Assembly (NCBI GenBank): GCA_900546795.1
Contig: UREG01000003.1
Location: forward strand, 1-47,147
Origin: an uncultured Veillonellaceae bacterium
GTDB taxonomy: Bacteria > Bacillota > Negativicutes > Veillonellales > Megasphaeraceae
Length of the DNA stretch: 47,147 bases
Direction of reading: 5' to 3'
Part shown: positions 24,197 to 33,272 of the stretch, in pieces
Layout of the letters: each line of letters starts with the position of its first letter
How positions within the stretch are numbered: position 1 is the stretch's first letter
Position numbers and translations under genes: made by a program
The notes under the pieces: model-generated
The model's input: only the letters and a program-made list of their open reading frames with translations
Database searches by the model: none
Told to the model about the DNA's origin: nothing

Positions 24197-25387
24197 CTAG
24201 TTCCATGCTCCCACCGTGATGGTTTCCAGCATGGGCACTGCAATCCCCAGTACGGTGCCCAGCACAGCTATGCCTGCAAGCAGCAAGACGGCAGGCTCTA
24301 TCAGCTTTTCTGCCGCTTCCGTACAAAACGCCAATTCCTGACCGGCATACCGGCTGAATTCATGCAGCATGATTTCCAGCTCTCCCGCCGCTTCTCCCAT
24401 CGCAATCATCTGAATCCATACCGGCGAAGCCAGCGAGGTATTCCCGATACTTTCCGCCAGACTATATCCTTCAGCCAGCCGCATTTTTACAGCAAATACT
24501 GCTTTTCGAACCGCTTCGTTCCCCACGGCTCGTTCTGCGGTTTCCAGCGCCGGATATAAAGGAATCCCGCCTTCTAATAACAGCGCCAATATATCAGATA
24601 TCCTCTTTTGGTAATACAGCCGATACATCTCCCGCACGCCAGGTATCGTCTGGCCCATCCAAGGACCGATCAGCGCTTTCTGACGATAAATAAGCCAGCC
24701 GATTCCCGCCGCGCCAGCGACGAGCGTTCCCAGCCCTGCCGGCTGCTTTATCAGTTCGCCAACCTGCACTGCATACCAAAGGAACCTGGGGATCTCCCTT
24801 CCGGACACCGCAAAAAAATCTGCAAATACCGGTAAGATCCAGCAAAAAGCCGCTATGCCGAACAGCAGCGTAATCCCTATGACCAGCATAGGATAGGCCA
24901 TCGCCGTCTTAATACGGTCTTTTTCCTTTTTTCTCTCTTCATAATGTGATGCCAGCATGATACAGGCCTGATCTGCCGTACCGCTTAGCTCTCCGGCCCG
25001 AATCAATTCGACCAGCAGATCCGAAAACGCGCCCGTTTCCCGCAGCCCTTCATGCAGCGCTTTCCCTTCCTGCATTGCCTCGTCCAGCTGTTCCAGTACA
25101 GCGCGCACCGCCCGCTCCTTTGCTTGTCCATACATCGCCTGAATTCCTGCCTGCATAGAAAGCCCGGACCGCAAGAGCATAGCCATCTGCATGCATAATA
25201 AAATAACTGCCCGAGAAGGCAGTTTATGAACCCTGCGGCTGCGATCCGCTTTTTTTATTTTATGAATAAATAACCCCGTTTCCCGAAGGCGTTCTTTTGC
25301 TTCCTGAACAGAAAGTGCCCTTATTTTTCCTTTCCGCACCGCGCCGTCTTTACTTCTGCCTTCATACCAAAACTCCGCCGCTTTCAT
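24197..25387 (-). CDS. pilC: pilus/type II secretion inner-membrane platform protein (PilC/GspF)
   Basis: About 396 aa with two T2SSF domains (about 60-180 and 265-385). Hydrophobic segments lie at about 165-190, 215-235 and 370-395. LLRSGLSMQAGIQAM and LLLEGGIPLYPALETAE are the repeated family signatures, with FYEG-type start EFWYEGRSKDGAVRKG. ATG 25387 overlaps the PilT stop (ATGA), which fixes this start against an upstream extension. It forms the platform on which PilB and PilT act. Confidence 0.92.
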   Translation of the reverse strand: MKAAEFWYEGRSKDGAVRKGKIRALSVQEAKERLRETGLFIHKIKKADRSRRVHKLPSRAVILLCMQMAMLLRSGLSMQAGIQAMYGQAKERAVRAVLEQLDEAMQEGKALHEGLRETGAFSDLLVELIRAGELSGTADQACIMLASHYEERKKEKDRIKTAMAYPMLVIGITLLFGIAAFCWILPVFADFFAVSGREIPRFLWYAVQVGELIKQPAGLGTLVAGAAGIGWLIYRQKALIGPWMGQTIPGVREMYRLYYQKRISDILALLLEGGIPLYPALETAERAVGNEAVRKAVFAVKMRLAEGYSLAESIGNTSLASPVWIQMIAMGEAAGELEIMLHEFSRYAGQELAFCTEAAEKLIEPAVLLLAGIAVLGTVLGIAVPMLETITVGAWN

Positions 25388-26316
25388 AACGTATCTTCCT
25401 GTTCCATCACCCGCATTCCCCATGACCGTCCCGTCTGCATGGCGTTATACAGCTGATGTTCCTTATGGCTGCGAATCAGCTGGCTTACCGCCGGCGTATT
25501 TATCAAAATATCCCGACGATGCTTTCGTTCCCCGTCCTTATATTCCGCCTGCTGCGTAATCACGGCCCGCAGACATTGCGCCAGCCGCTCCCTTCTATAT
25601 TCCGGATTGCCTGTGCCGGCCTGTATCATACGTGGAATCACTTCCGCCGCCCGCCCTGTATGAAGCGTCGCCAAAACCAAATGTCCTGTTTCCGCCGCTT
25701 CGAGCACACAATCTGCCGCTTCTTCTTCCCGCAGCTCTCCTATCAGCAATACGTCCGGGTCCTCCCGCAGCGCTTCTTTTACGGCCGCTGGATAAGACGG
25801 TACATGGCGGCCTACTTCTCGCTGCGAAACCAGCGATTTCTGGCTGGTATGAATCCATTCAACGGGATCTTCTACGGTCACAATATGCTTATGCTCCTGG
25901 CGATTCACATAATCTATCATGCGGTGCAGCAGCGTTGTCTTTCCTGCGCCCGTGCTGCCCGTGATCAGTACCAGCCCTGACGGATATAAACAGCATTGCT
26001 TCAATATCTCCCGATCCTGATCCTCTTCCAGCGGCCGGTATGGATGCAGCAGGCGAATAGCTGCCGCCCTTCCCGCCACCGTTTCGTAAACATGGATCCG
26101 GCAAACGAGCTTCCCAATGGCTTCCATTCGATCCAATCCGGGCCCTGCGGCAGTAAACTCATCAAACCAGTTCAATACCGCTTCGCCCTCTGCTTCATCG
26201 CTGGGTATCACCTTCTTTCCCAGCCGCCAGTACATACGTCCCGTTTCTTCAATATGGATATCGGTTACGCCGTAAGAAGCAGCTTCTGCCGCCATATCCT
26301 GCCAGGATTTTTTCAT
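25384..26316 (-). CDS. pilT: PilT-like retraction ATPase
   Basis: About 310 aa, slightly short for PilT. Walker A ITGSTGAGKTTLLHRMIDY (about 120-138), Asp box VTVEDPVEWIH, Walker B DPDVLLIGELREEE and His box HLVLATLHTGRAAEVIPRMI are all present. The AIRLLHPYRP stretch replaces the typical AxRxIP segment. It powers pilus retraction in the cytoplasm. ATG 26316 overlaps the PilB stop by ATGA, so translation is coupled. The frame continues upstream but without a ribosome site. Confidence 0.88.
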   Translation of the reverse strand: MKKSWQDMAAEAASYGVTDIHIEETGRMYWRLGKKVIPSDEAEGEAVLNWFDEFTAAGPGLDRMEAIGKLVCRIHVYETVAGRAAAIRLLHPYRPLEEDQDREILKQCCLYPSGLVLITGSTGAGKTTLLHRMIDYVNRQEHKHIVTVEDPVEWIHTSQKSLVSQREVGRHVPSYPAAVKEALREDPDVLLIGELREEEAADCVLEAAETGHLVLATLHTGRAAEVIPRMIQAGTGNPEYRRERLAQCLRAVITQQAEYKDGERKHRRDILINTPAVSQLIRSHKEHQLYNAMQTGRSWGMRVMEQEDTL

Positions 26317-27441
26317 CTCCGTCTCACCCGCTCCATCTCCTTTCGATCCGTTCGCTTCATGGCAATCAATTCTTCTCCATACGCGCCTATCGACCGTGCC
26401 CCAGCCTGTACGGCCAGTTTCCACAACGCATCTGCGGAACCTCCCGACCGCAGGCACTGCGCCATTTCCGCATGAATCGGCATCACTTCAAACACAGGCG
26501 ACCGCCCGGAATATCCGCTGCTGCGGCAGTACGCACAGCCAGCTCCATGACATGCCGGACAAATCGTTCTCACCAGGCACTGAAAGACACACGCGCACAG
26601 TGCATCTGCCGCTTCATAGGCCGGTATCCCCATCTCTATCAATCTTCTGGCCGCTCCCGCTGCAGAGCCGGCATGAATCGTCGAGAGAACCAGATGACCA
26701 GTTAACGCTGCCTGTACGGCTGTCTTTGCCGTCTCTTCATCTCGAATCTCGCCAATTAAGATCACATCGGGATCCTGCCGCAAAAGTCCCCGCAGCCCCG
26801 TATAAAAAAAAGAGCCCCGCTTTCGGATTCACCTGCGTTTGCGAGACGCCCTGTATATGATATTCGATAGGATCTTCAATACTGACTATATTCAGTTCCT
26901 CCCGATTCATTTCCTGAAGCAGGGCATAGAGCGTCGTCGACTTGCCGCTTCCCGTTGCTCCGCTGACCAATATCAAACCGGACTGGCGCTGAATAAGCTC
27001 CGTCAGCATCTCCCGCTCCTTCGTCAGCATTCCCAGCCCATTTAAATCATATAAAGATTGCTTTTCATCTAAAATCCGTATCACCGCTTTTTCGCCCCAG
27101 GCCGTAGGCATTACCGACACGCGGCAGTCTATTGTCCTGCCGTCCATAACAATATCCATCCGGCCATCCTGCGGAAGCCGCCGCTCTCCAATATCCATGC
27201 CGCTCGACAGCTTGACATAAGAAAGAAGCCGCTCTTTCCAGCTGCCGTCCAACCGCTCCCATTTCCACAACCGTCCATCAATCCGAAAGCGAATGGTCAG
27301 AGATTCTTCTTCCGGCTCCATATGGATATCGCTGCACCGTCCATGAACCGCTTCTTCATACATACGCTTCATGATCTTCTGAACCGATATTCCTGCCATT
27401 GCCAAACTTCCGTCCGCCCGGTCTTTTGCGACGTCCACCAT
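26313..27441 (-). pseudogene. pilB: PilB/GspE-like extension ATPase, frameshifted at a T8 run
   Basis: Two frames together give one ATPase of about 375 aa. The upstream frame (26737-27441) carries SDIHMEPEEESLTIRFRIDG, Walker A VSGATGSGKSTTLYALLQ and the Asp box SIEDPIEYHIQG, then breaks after VNPKAGLFF. The downstream frame resumes with GLRGLLRQDPDVILIGEIRD (Walker B), HLVLSTIHAGSA and the zinc motif CPACHGAGCAYC. The break lies exactly at eight T on the minus strand (26804-26811). Seven would restore GLFFYTGLRGLLRQDPD, matching the family. This may be a sequencing error, a true mutation, phase variation or slippage. The N-terminal MshEN domain of PilB is absent, as in ComGA-like forms. Confidence 0.85.
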
Positions 27442-27813
27442 ACTCCCCCCAATCTCTTCATTGCTATACTATATTCTTGATGCACCTCCATATTCCTTCT
27501 TCTAAAACAGAAAATATGTACATATTTTAAAATTTTTGTAAAAAAATATTTCGATTAAATCTACTATATGATTCTTTTACCTATTTACCGCAGGGTTTGG
27601 ATTTTGGCTGCATAAATGAAAAGATCATCTTATCTCCTTTTGAATTTGTCTTTTCTTTCAAAACGCTCCCCCCTACTCTGCACTCGTCCTTCCTCTGCCG
27701 GCGTATCTATCCATCTACCTTTTTTTATTCGCCTATGCTACAATATAAAAATACGAGGCCTTATATCTGTATATGCTGCAGGTTGAGGTTTTTATTACGT
27801 TACGAGGTACATT
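27442..27813. promoter_or_regulatory. divergent intergenic region with an 18-bp palindrome
   Basis: 372 bases between the pilus operon (leftward) and the flippase gene (rightward). AAAATATGTACATATTTT (27511-27528) is a perfect palindrome and a candidate operator. An extended -10 TGC TACAAT (27736-27744) precedes the flippase. For the pilus operon only a weak -10 (TATAGT near 27468) can be seen on the minus strand. Confidence 0.45.
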
Positions 27814-29370
27814 ATGGCAAATGGATTTTTACAAGGAACTCTGATTTTAACGATCGCAGGATTCGTCGTCAAAGCAATTGGCAGTATCAACTGGATCATT
27901 TTATCCCGTATCTTAAATGGAGAAGGCATCGGGATCTATCTCATGGCTTTCCCAATCTATTTATTGGCGCTGCAAGTATCCAGCGCCGGCATCCCGGTGG
28001 CAATTTCCATCATCACTGCAGAAAAAGCGGCGCAGGAAGATTACAGCGGAGCCCATCGCGTATTTAAAATAGCGTTGGCTCTTCTCACCGCGACCGGCTT
28101 CATTTTAAGCGCCCTGGTCTGGTTTGGCGCCGACTGGCTCATCGAATACCATATTATTAAGGAAAGCCGAGCCTATTACTCCATTTTGGCGCTGTCGCCA
28201 GCAATTTTTTTCGTCACGCTTATCTCCTGTTTCCGCGGGTATCTGCAAGGCTGGCAAATCATGACGCCTACCGCGCTCTCGCAAATCGTCGAGCAGCTGG
28301 TCCGCGTCGTCGTTATGCTGTGGTTTGCCAGTTATCTGCTGCCGTACGGGCTGGAATACGCCGCCGGCGGCGCCAGTTTAGGCGCCGGCGCGGGAGCCTT
28401 TGCGGCGCTGCTCATCTTACTGTATTATTATTGGAAATTACAGCGCTCTTTGCCGCAAACACCATTAGAGAAATTCTCGCAGGAAAGCGCCGGAACCATT
28501 CTCACCCGGATCGCCGAATTAGCGATTCCGATTTCCATGGCAAGTATTCTGCTGCCCCTAGTTTCTAACCTGGATCTTCTGATTGTTCCCCGCCGCTTAG
28601 AAGCCGCTGGATTTTCTACGGCTGAGGCTACGGAATTATTTGGCTATCTTACCGGTATGGCGGTTCCTCTCATCAATCTGGCCACCATTATCACCGCCGC
28701 CATGGCTACCAGCCTGGTTCCGGCAATCAGCAACGCAAACGCTCTTCATGACAAAGCCGTCTTATACAGCCGTACATCGGAATCGGTTCGCCTATCTTTT
28801 TTAGCAACCATTCCCTTTGCAATGCTGCTGTATGTGCTGGCGGAACCTGTCGTTACCTTCATTTATAATGCGCCCGCAGCGGCGCAGGCCACGCAGATCC
28901 TTTCCTGGGCCATTTTTCTTCTGGGGCTCCATCAAGTCACCACCGGAATTCTTCAAGGCTTAGGAAAACCCAAAATTCCTGTCGTCAATATGGCAATTTC
29001 CGCAGCTATCAAAGTAGCGATGAATTGGTTCCTCACGGCGGTTCCCTGGCTCGGCATTGCCGGCGCCGCGTATGCGACCGTAGCCGATATTGGATTTGCA
29101 GCAGCGCTTAACCTGTATTTTATCTATAAATACACCGATTATGTTTTTGATATAAAAAGCCTGCTTCAAAATATCGTCAGCGCTGCGGTAATGGGAACGG
29201 CTATTTATTTCCTATATCCGCTTCTTACCCAAACAGGAAGTTTATTCATCAGTCTGGCGGCAGCGGCAATCCTGGGCATGGGCATCTATATTGCCGTCAT
29301 GATCCTTTGCGGCGGCACTAAAAAAGAAGAACTGCAAAAATTACCCTTTGTCTCTAAGTTTGTGAAATAA
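27814..29370 (+). CDS. SpoVB/MurJ-like polysaccharide or lipid-linked precursor flippase (MOP family)
   Basis: 518 aa, about 14 hydrophobic segments throughout, typical of the MOP exporter superfamily. The N-terminal half with ILSRILNGEGIGIYLMAFP and CFRGYLQGWQIMTPTALSQI matches the SpoVB/YtgP branch. These proteins flip lipid-linked cell-wall or polysaccharide precursors across the inner membrane. In a non-sporulating relative it would act in envelope synthesis rather than in spore cortex formation. ATG follows GAGGT. It is a single gene ended by the palindromic terminator at 29371-29400. Confidence 0.88.
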   Translation: MANGFLQGTLILTIAGFVVKAIGSINWIILSRILNGEGIGIYLMAFPIYLLALQVSSAGIPVAISIITAEKAAQEDYSGAHRVFKIALALLTATGFILSALVWFGADWLIEYHIIKESRAYYSILALSPAIFFVTLISCFRGYLQGWQIMTPTALSQIVEQLVRVVVMLWFASYLLPYGLEYAAGGASLGAGAGAFAALLILLYYYWKLQRSLPQTPLEKFSQESAGTILTRIAELAIPISMASILLPLVSNLDLLIVPRRLEAAGFSTAEATELFGYLTGMAVPLINLATIITAAMATSLVPAISNANALHDKAVLYSRTSESVRLSFLATIPFAMLLYVLAEPVVTFIYNAPAAAQATQILSWAIFLLGLHQVTTGILQGLGKPKIPVVNMAISAAIKVAMNWFLTAVPWLGIAGAAYATVADIGFAAALNLYFIYKYTDYVFDIKSLLQNIVSAAVMGTAIYFLYPLLTQTGSLFISLAAAAILGMGIYIAVMILCGGTKKEELQKLPFVSKFVK

Positions 29371-29400
29371 AAAAACGAAGCCTAAATAGGCTTCGTTTTT
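29371..29400. terminator. bidirectional terminator
   Basis: Stem AAAAACGAAGCCT / AGGCTTCGTTTTT with a four-base loop between two convergent genes. A-run and T-run on either side allow use from both strands. Confidence 0.9.
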
Positions 29401-29949
29401 TTATTTCACACCTCGTTTAATCAAGATCATTTCACGATGGCTAAGCGGTACATCAGACATCACACAGCAGTAAAAATCGCCTTCCTGCCACTGCATCACG
29501 TAGACCCCTTCTCTGGTTCCTAAACAGAATACGCGCACATCGTCAATAATTTCATTCGTTTTCACATACTCTCTCTGATCGCCGTTCAAGTCTTTCATGG
29601 TCTTCGATACCCGGTAAAGTATCCGATTTTCTTTGTCCCGATAAATAAGCTGCGCAAAGCTCTTGCCTTCTTGATGCAGCATAGATATATTTTGCAGCAT
29701 ATACGATTCCGGCATATACGACGGCAGCGGATAGGTTCCTTCTTCTTTTTCCAAATCCTGAATGGATTGATAATACAAGAACGGATTTTTCAGCCCTGCA
29801 GAGCTATATTCCATCGTTTGCTGGCTCACGCCCTTTTCCGGAGTATAACTCCATACCGACGAGGATACATAGTAGGACGCCGTATCGGCAGCCCAACAGC
29901 CGGAAACCAGCCCAATCGCCAAACTGGCGGCAAGCAATATTTTCTTCAT
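29401..29949 (-). CDS. exported protein, DUF4367-like
   Basis: 182 aa with an N-terminal signal peptide (MKKILLAASLAIGLVSGCWA). The cysteine in VSGC could make it a lipoprotein, or cleavage may occur after AWA-like WAA. The later part resembles DUF4367 (YMPESYMLQNISML, IYRDKENRILY, MQWQEGDFYCCVMSDVP), a small domain found on the outer side of envelope proteins in Firmicutes. It sits 12 bases downstream of the S66-peptidase-like gene, so probably the same operon. Function unknown. Confidence 0.7.
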   Translation of the reverse strand: MKKILLAASLAIGLVSGCWAADTASYYVSSSVWSYTPEKGVSQQTMEYSSAGLKNPFLYYQSIQDLEKEEGTYPLPSYMPESYMLQNISMLHQEGKSFAQLIYRDKENRILYRVSKTMKDLNGDQREYVKTNEIIDDVRVFCLGTREGVYVMQWQEGDFYCCVMSDVPLSHREMILIKRGVK

Positions 29950-29961
29950 ACATAGCCTCCT

Positions 29962-30906
29962 TTACTTTGCATATCGAACTAATATCGTTATTTTCTCTTC
30001 CTGTTTCCTGCTTACGATCCGGCTTTCTACCCCAAGCGGCAAAAACGCCTGCTCCGGCACTGCTCCGCCGGCAAATCCTGCAAGCACGGGAATTTCTGCC
30101 GTTTCAAAAAAGCCGTGCAGCACTTCGTCTATAGAAGCAACACCTGTCTCCGCGCTCTCTTTCGGCTTGCAGGAAGAAAAATCCCCCAGCACCACTGCCC
30201 GAGCCCGGTTAAATAAACCATTCTGGCTCAAGTGATACAGATCTTCTTCTATCTCCCATGGCTCCCGCCCATATTCTTCCAGCAGCAAGATATCATTAAA
30301 TCCTTTTAATTCGTAAGGCGTTCCTGCCAGCGATGCCAATGCGCCAAGGCGCCCGCCGACAACGACACCGTCCCAACTTCCTGATTTCCAGGATTGCAGT
30401 GCGCACTGCCCGGGCATAGTCAGATCTCCGAGAACTCCGGCGCAAGCCACTCCATCTCGAAATTGTCTTTTTGTGTATTCCGACATAGAAGCATGAAAAT
30501 CACAGAGCATAGGACCATATGCCGTCATTGCCCCGCACCGTTCTCCCAACACGATATGCATTCCCGTCGCCGTACCCCGGCCAATAAATAATTTGGGATT
30601 CTTTTTTAATACCGTATAGTCTAATTCTGCAATGACGCGATTGATTCCCTGCCCGTCTCCCAGACAAAGGATCGCTTTTATATCCGGATTCATACTCAGA
30701 TGATGAATCTCTTTTGCCAATTCATAGGAGGAAAGAAACAGCCCATCTTTACGCATCTGTGCCGACGGCATCATCTGCACGGCAAAGCCCATTTCTTCCA
30801 AGACTTGCTTTCCTTCGGTTCCGTCCAGCCGGCCTCCGCCCGTATAAGGAGATATAACCCCGATACACTCGCCCGGCTGTACAGCAGACACCCGTCTTCT
30901 TCTCAC
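29962..30906 (-). CDS. LD-carboxypeptidase (S66) homologue lacking catalytic residues
   Basis: 314 aa, full length for the LdcA/MccF family. The fold is recognisable: GVISPYTGG start, NPDIKAILCLGDGQG, NPKLFIGRGTATGMH, AYGPML, VVGGRLGALASLAGT, LLLEEYGREPWEIEEDL and AGFAGGAVPEQAFLPLG. In active members the nucleophile serine is in GYSDxTxLH, but here that is GRGTATGMH, with glycine at the serine position. The histidine of the C-terminal PxGH is also missing (GGAVPE). The RGGYG motif is GDGQG. It is therefore probably not a peptidase. The start is GTG behind AGGAGG. Confidence 0.8.
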   Translation of the reverse strand: MRRRRVSAVQPGECIGVISPYTGGGRLDGTEGKQVLEEMGFAVQMMPSAQMRKDGLFLSSYELAKEIHHLSMNPDIKAILCLGDGQGINRVIAELDYTVLKKNPKLFIGRGTATGMHIVLGERCGAMTAYGPMLCDFHASMSEYTKRQFRDGVACAGVLGDLTMPGQCALQSWKSGSWDGVVVGGRLGALASLAGTPYELKGFNDILLLEEYGREPWEIEEDLYHLSQNGLFNRARAVVLGDFSSCKPKESAETGVASIDEVLHGFFETAEIPVLAGFAGGAVPEQAFLPLGVESRIVSRKQEEKITILVRYAK

Positions 30907-31057
30907 ACTCTCGCCTCCTGACCATTTCTAAAAATCTTTCTATATCATACCATAAAGATAGAATGTATCGCCAGCAGCAGCAATGTGTTTTATTTTCCAT
31001 ATAAAAGGGCAGGAAGATCCCCTGCACTCCCTGCCCTTTCACCGTTATTCACGCTGC

Positions 31058-32704
31058 CTATAATCCCATAAACTGTTCCAACCGCTGCCGGCATTCCTGA
31101 TACCGAAGCGCTCCCAGCCGTTCTTCGGCAGCTTTTACCGAATAATACAGCTTTATTTTAGGTTCCGTACCAGAGGGACGCACCGCAATCCAAGATCCAT
31201 CTTCCATGACAAATCGGATCACATTTTCTTTCGGCAGCGCTCCAATCCCGGTCATATAATCCAGCATAACCGCATCCGGCAGCAATCCTTCACTGCCCGT
31301 TCGCAGCTGCTGCATCATTGCGGCAATTTTCTCCGCTCCTTCTTTTCCTTTAAGCGTGTATGAATCTAAATGATCGTAATAATAACCCAGCTCCTGGTAC
31401 AACTCTTCCAATACCTCTGCCAGATCCTTACCCTGCTGTTTATACCAATCTGCCATTTCACAAATCAGCATGGCCGTTACAACCGCATCTTTATCTCTTG
31501 CATGCCGGCCGATTAAATAACCGTAACTTTCTTCATATCCCATAACGAACGTATGGCTGCCGTCCTGCTCATAGGCCGTCATTTTTTCTCCAATATATTT
31601 AAATCCGGTCAGTGTTTCCTCTACCTGTACGCCCCATTTCGCTGCAGCAGCCGCCCCCAGCTCTCCGGTAACGATCGTTTTTATAATCGTTGACTTTTCT
31701 GTCAGCTCCTTTTGTTTTTTCATCAAAAGGAAATCCACCAGCAATGCTCCGGTCTGATTGCCGCTCAGCAGCCGGAACTCGCCCTTATGGCGAACGGCGA
31801 TCCCTATACGGTCACTATCCGGATCCGTACCAATTACAAGATCGGCATCTATTTCTTTTGCCAGCTCTATGGCCATCGCCAGCGCACCGACTTCCTCAGG
31901 ATTCGGCGAAGATACTGTCGGGAAGTTTCCATCCGGCATTTCCTGTTCCGGCACCACCGTTACCTGATCAAACCCATCCGCTGTCAGCGCCATACGCACC
32001 GGCTTGTTCCCCGATCCATGCAAAGGCGTATATACAACCCGAAGCAAGCGTTTTCCCGAAGTAACCGAATTGGCCCGCACCGCCTGAATATACGCCTGTA
32101 CTGCTTCTTCTCCAATCCATTCTATCTTCCCATCAGCCATATCTGCGCAGGGAATCGCCGCAATATCTGCCGCCTGCGCCACATAAGAAATCAATTTTTT
32201 CGCATCGTCCGGCAGCAGCTGGCAGCCTTCCCGATCATATACTTTATATCCATTATACTCTTTTGGATTATGGCTCGCCGTGATAACGATACCTCCGGCA
32301 GCCCGATAATGACGAACGGCAAAAGAAAGGAACGGAGTCGGCTCCAATTCCTCACACAGCCATACTTTTATCCCGGCCCCGGCCAACACACGCGCCGCTT
32401 CCTCCGCAAATTCCCGCGAATGATTCCGGCAGTCATAAGCAATGACAACTCCTTGCTGCCAGTCCGGGCATTCATGCTGCAAATAAGCGGCAAAACCACT
32501 GGTAGAACGGCGAACGGTATACCGATTCATCCGGTTCGTCCCCACGCCCATAACGCCCCGCATACCCGCAGTACCAAAATCCAGTTCTTTATAAAAGCGA
32601 TCTTCTATTTCTTTTTCATCAGTCAGTGTCAGAAGCTCTTTCCGGTCTTCCTCCGTTAAAAAATCAGCCTGACACCAGCGCTCATACTCTCTGCGATAGT
32701 CCAT
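31058..32704 (-). CDS. pgcA: phosphoglucomutase / phosphomannomutase
   Basis: 548 aa, PgcA-type alpha-D-phosphohexomutase. The four domains are marked by the phosphoserine loop GGIVITASHNPKEYNGYK (about 137-154), the metal loop GTDPDSDRIG (about 293-302), the sugar loop GYEESYGYLIG (about 394-404) and the phosphate loop VRPSGTEPKIKLYY (about 509-522). It interconverts glucose-1-P and glucose-6-P (or mannose phosphates) for envelope polysaccharide synthesis. It has an AAAGGAG-type ribosome site and its own extended -10 promoter, and is monocistronic. The gene symbol is a best guess within the family. Confidence 0.93.
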   Translation of the reverse strand: MDYRREYERWCQADFLTEEDRKELLTLTDEKEIEDRFYKELDFGTAGMRGVMGVGTNRMNRYTVRRSTSGFAAYLQHECPDWQQGVVIAYDCRNHSREFAEEAARVLAGAGIKVWLCEELEPTPFLSFAVRHYRAAGGIVITASHNPKEYNGYKVYDREGCQLLPDDAKKLISYVAQAADIAAIPCADMADGKIEWIGEEAVQAYIQAVRANSVTSGKRLLRVVYTPLHGSGNKPVRMALTADGFDQVTVVPEQEMPDGNFPTVSSPNPEEVGALAMAIELAKEIDADLVIGTDPDSDRIGIAVRHKGEFRLLSGNQTGALLVDFLLMKKQKELTEKSTIIKTIVTGELGAAAAAKWGVQVEETLTGFKYIGEKMTAYEQDGSHTFVMGYEESYGYLIGRHARDKDAVVTAMLICEMADWYKQQGKDLAEVLEELYQELGYYYDHLDSYTLKGKEGAEKIAAMMQQLRTGSEGLLPDAVMLDYMTGIGALPKENVIRFVMEDGSWIAVRPSGTEPKIKLYYSVKAAEERLGALRYQECRQRLEQFMGL

Positions 32705-32736
32705 TTCTATTTCTCCTTTGCTTGCCTTTCCTTGTT

Positions 32737-32745
32737 ATTGTACCA
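32737..32745 (-). promoter_or_regulatory. extended -10 promoter of phosphoglucomutase gene
   Basis: Minus strand TGG TACAAT (TACAAT at 32737-32742). No clear -35. It lies about 30 bases upstream of the start codon and downstream of the terminator of the orphan RNA. Confidence 0.5.
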
Positions 32746-32810
32746 TGAATACCCAAAAATTACTGTCTTTTCCCCATTTATTTTCTGCCGTACCCATCCC
32801 CATAGACAAA

Positions 32811-33070
32811 AACGAAGCTCCAGAAGGGCATCTGGAGCTTCGTTTGTTTGAGAGTGAAGAAATTTATTTGAGATGAGGGTTTGTTAGACTAAAGCGTACT
32901 TAACACAGCTACGACTGCTGCGTACGCCTGTCTACCCCATGAGGGGCCTATCATACAGCCGTTTCAGGCAGCTTCAATGATATGCCGGCATTCCAAACAC
33001 CTGCCATACAGCCGCAACCTATCCTCTGCGGATTGCCGCCGCACAGACACCGTTCTTTTATACCTAACTG
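32811..33070 (-). ncRNA. second stand-alone structured RNA, unassigned
   Basis: About 260 nt ending in a strong terminator (ACGAAGCTCCAG / CTGGAGCTTCGT, then TTTTT, 32811-32845). Hairpins seen on the minus strand are GCGG/CCGC, GGCA/TGCC, TATCAT..ATGATA with inner AGCTG/CGGCT, CCCC TCAT GGGG, and GCGTAC..GTACGC with inner CAGC/GCTG. A CA-rich unpaired tail precedes the terminator. A possible promoter is TTTACA (33099-33104), 16-base spacer, TAATAT (33077-33082). No riboswitch or known RNA signature is recognised. The next gene has its own promoter, so this may be a free RNA rather than a leader. Confidence 0.5.
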
Positions 33071-33209
33071 CCTTCCATATTAAGAGAATGGAAATTTATG
33101 TAAAGGAAAGAATCTTTCTGGTTGTCATTGGCCAGTTATCATTGACAGTTTGTATTATACAAACCTTTTGTTACAGTTTCTTGTCAATTTTCTGCCAATT
33201 TTACTTCAA

Positions 33210-33250
33210 AAACAAAAACCAGCCCGCTATTTTGTTAGCAGAGCTGGTTT
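33210..33250 (-). terminator. terminator of the symporter operon
   Basis: Stem AAACCAGC / GCTGGTTT with a nested GCTA/TAGC, followed on the minus strand by TTTTTGTTTTTG. It is 22 bases past the symporter stop. Confidence 0.82.
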
Positions 33251-33272
33251 ATATATATCTGTTGCTATACAT

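Noticed and set aside
32881..32920. Similarity to the tmRNA tag end (TACGCTTTAG..TAA on the minus strand)
   Set aside because: There is no tRNA-like acceptor/T-arm at the 3' end and no GGGG start, and the implied tag (ending YALV) is not like ALAA tags. I treat it as coincidence.
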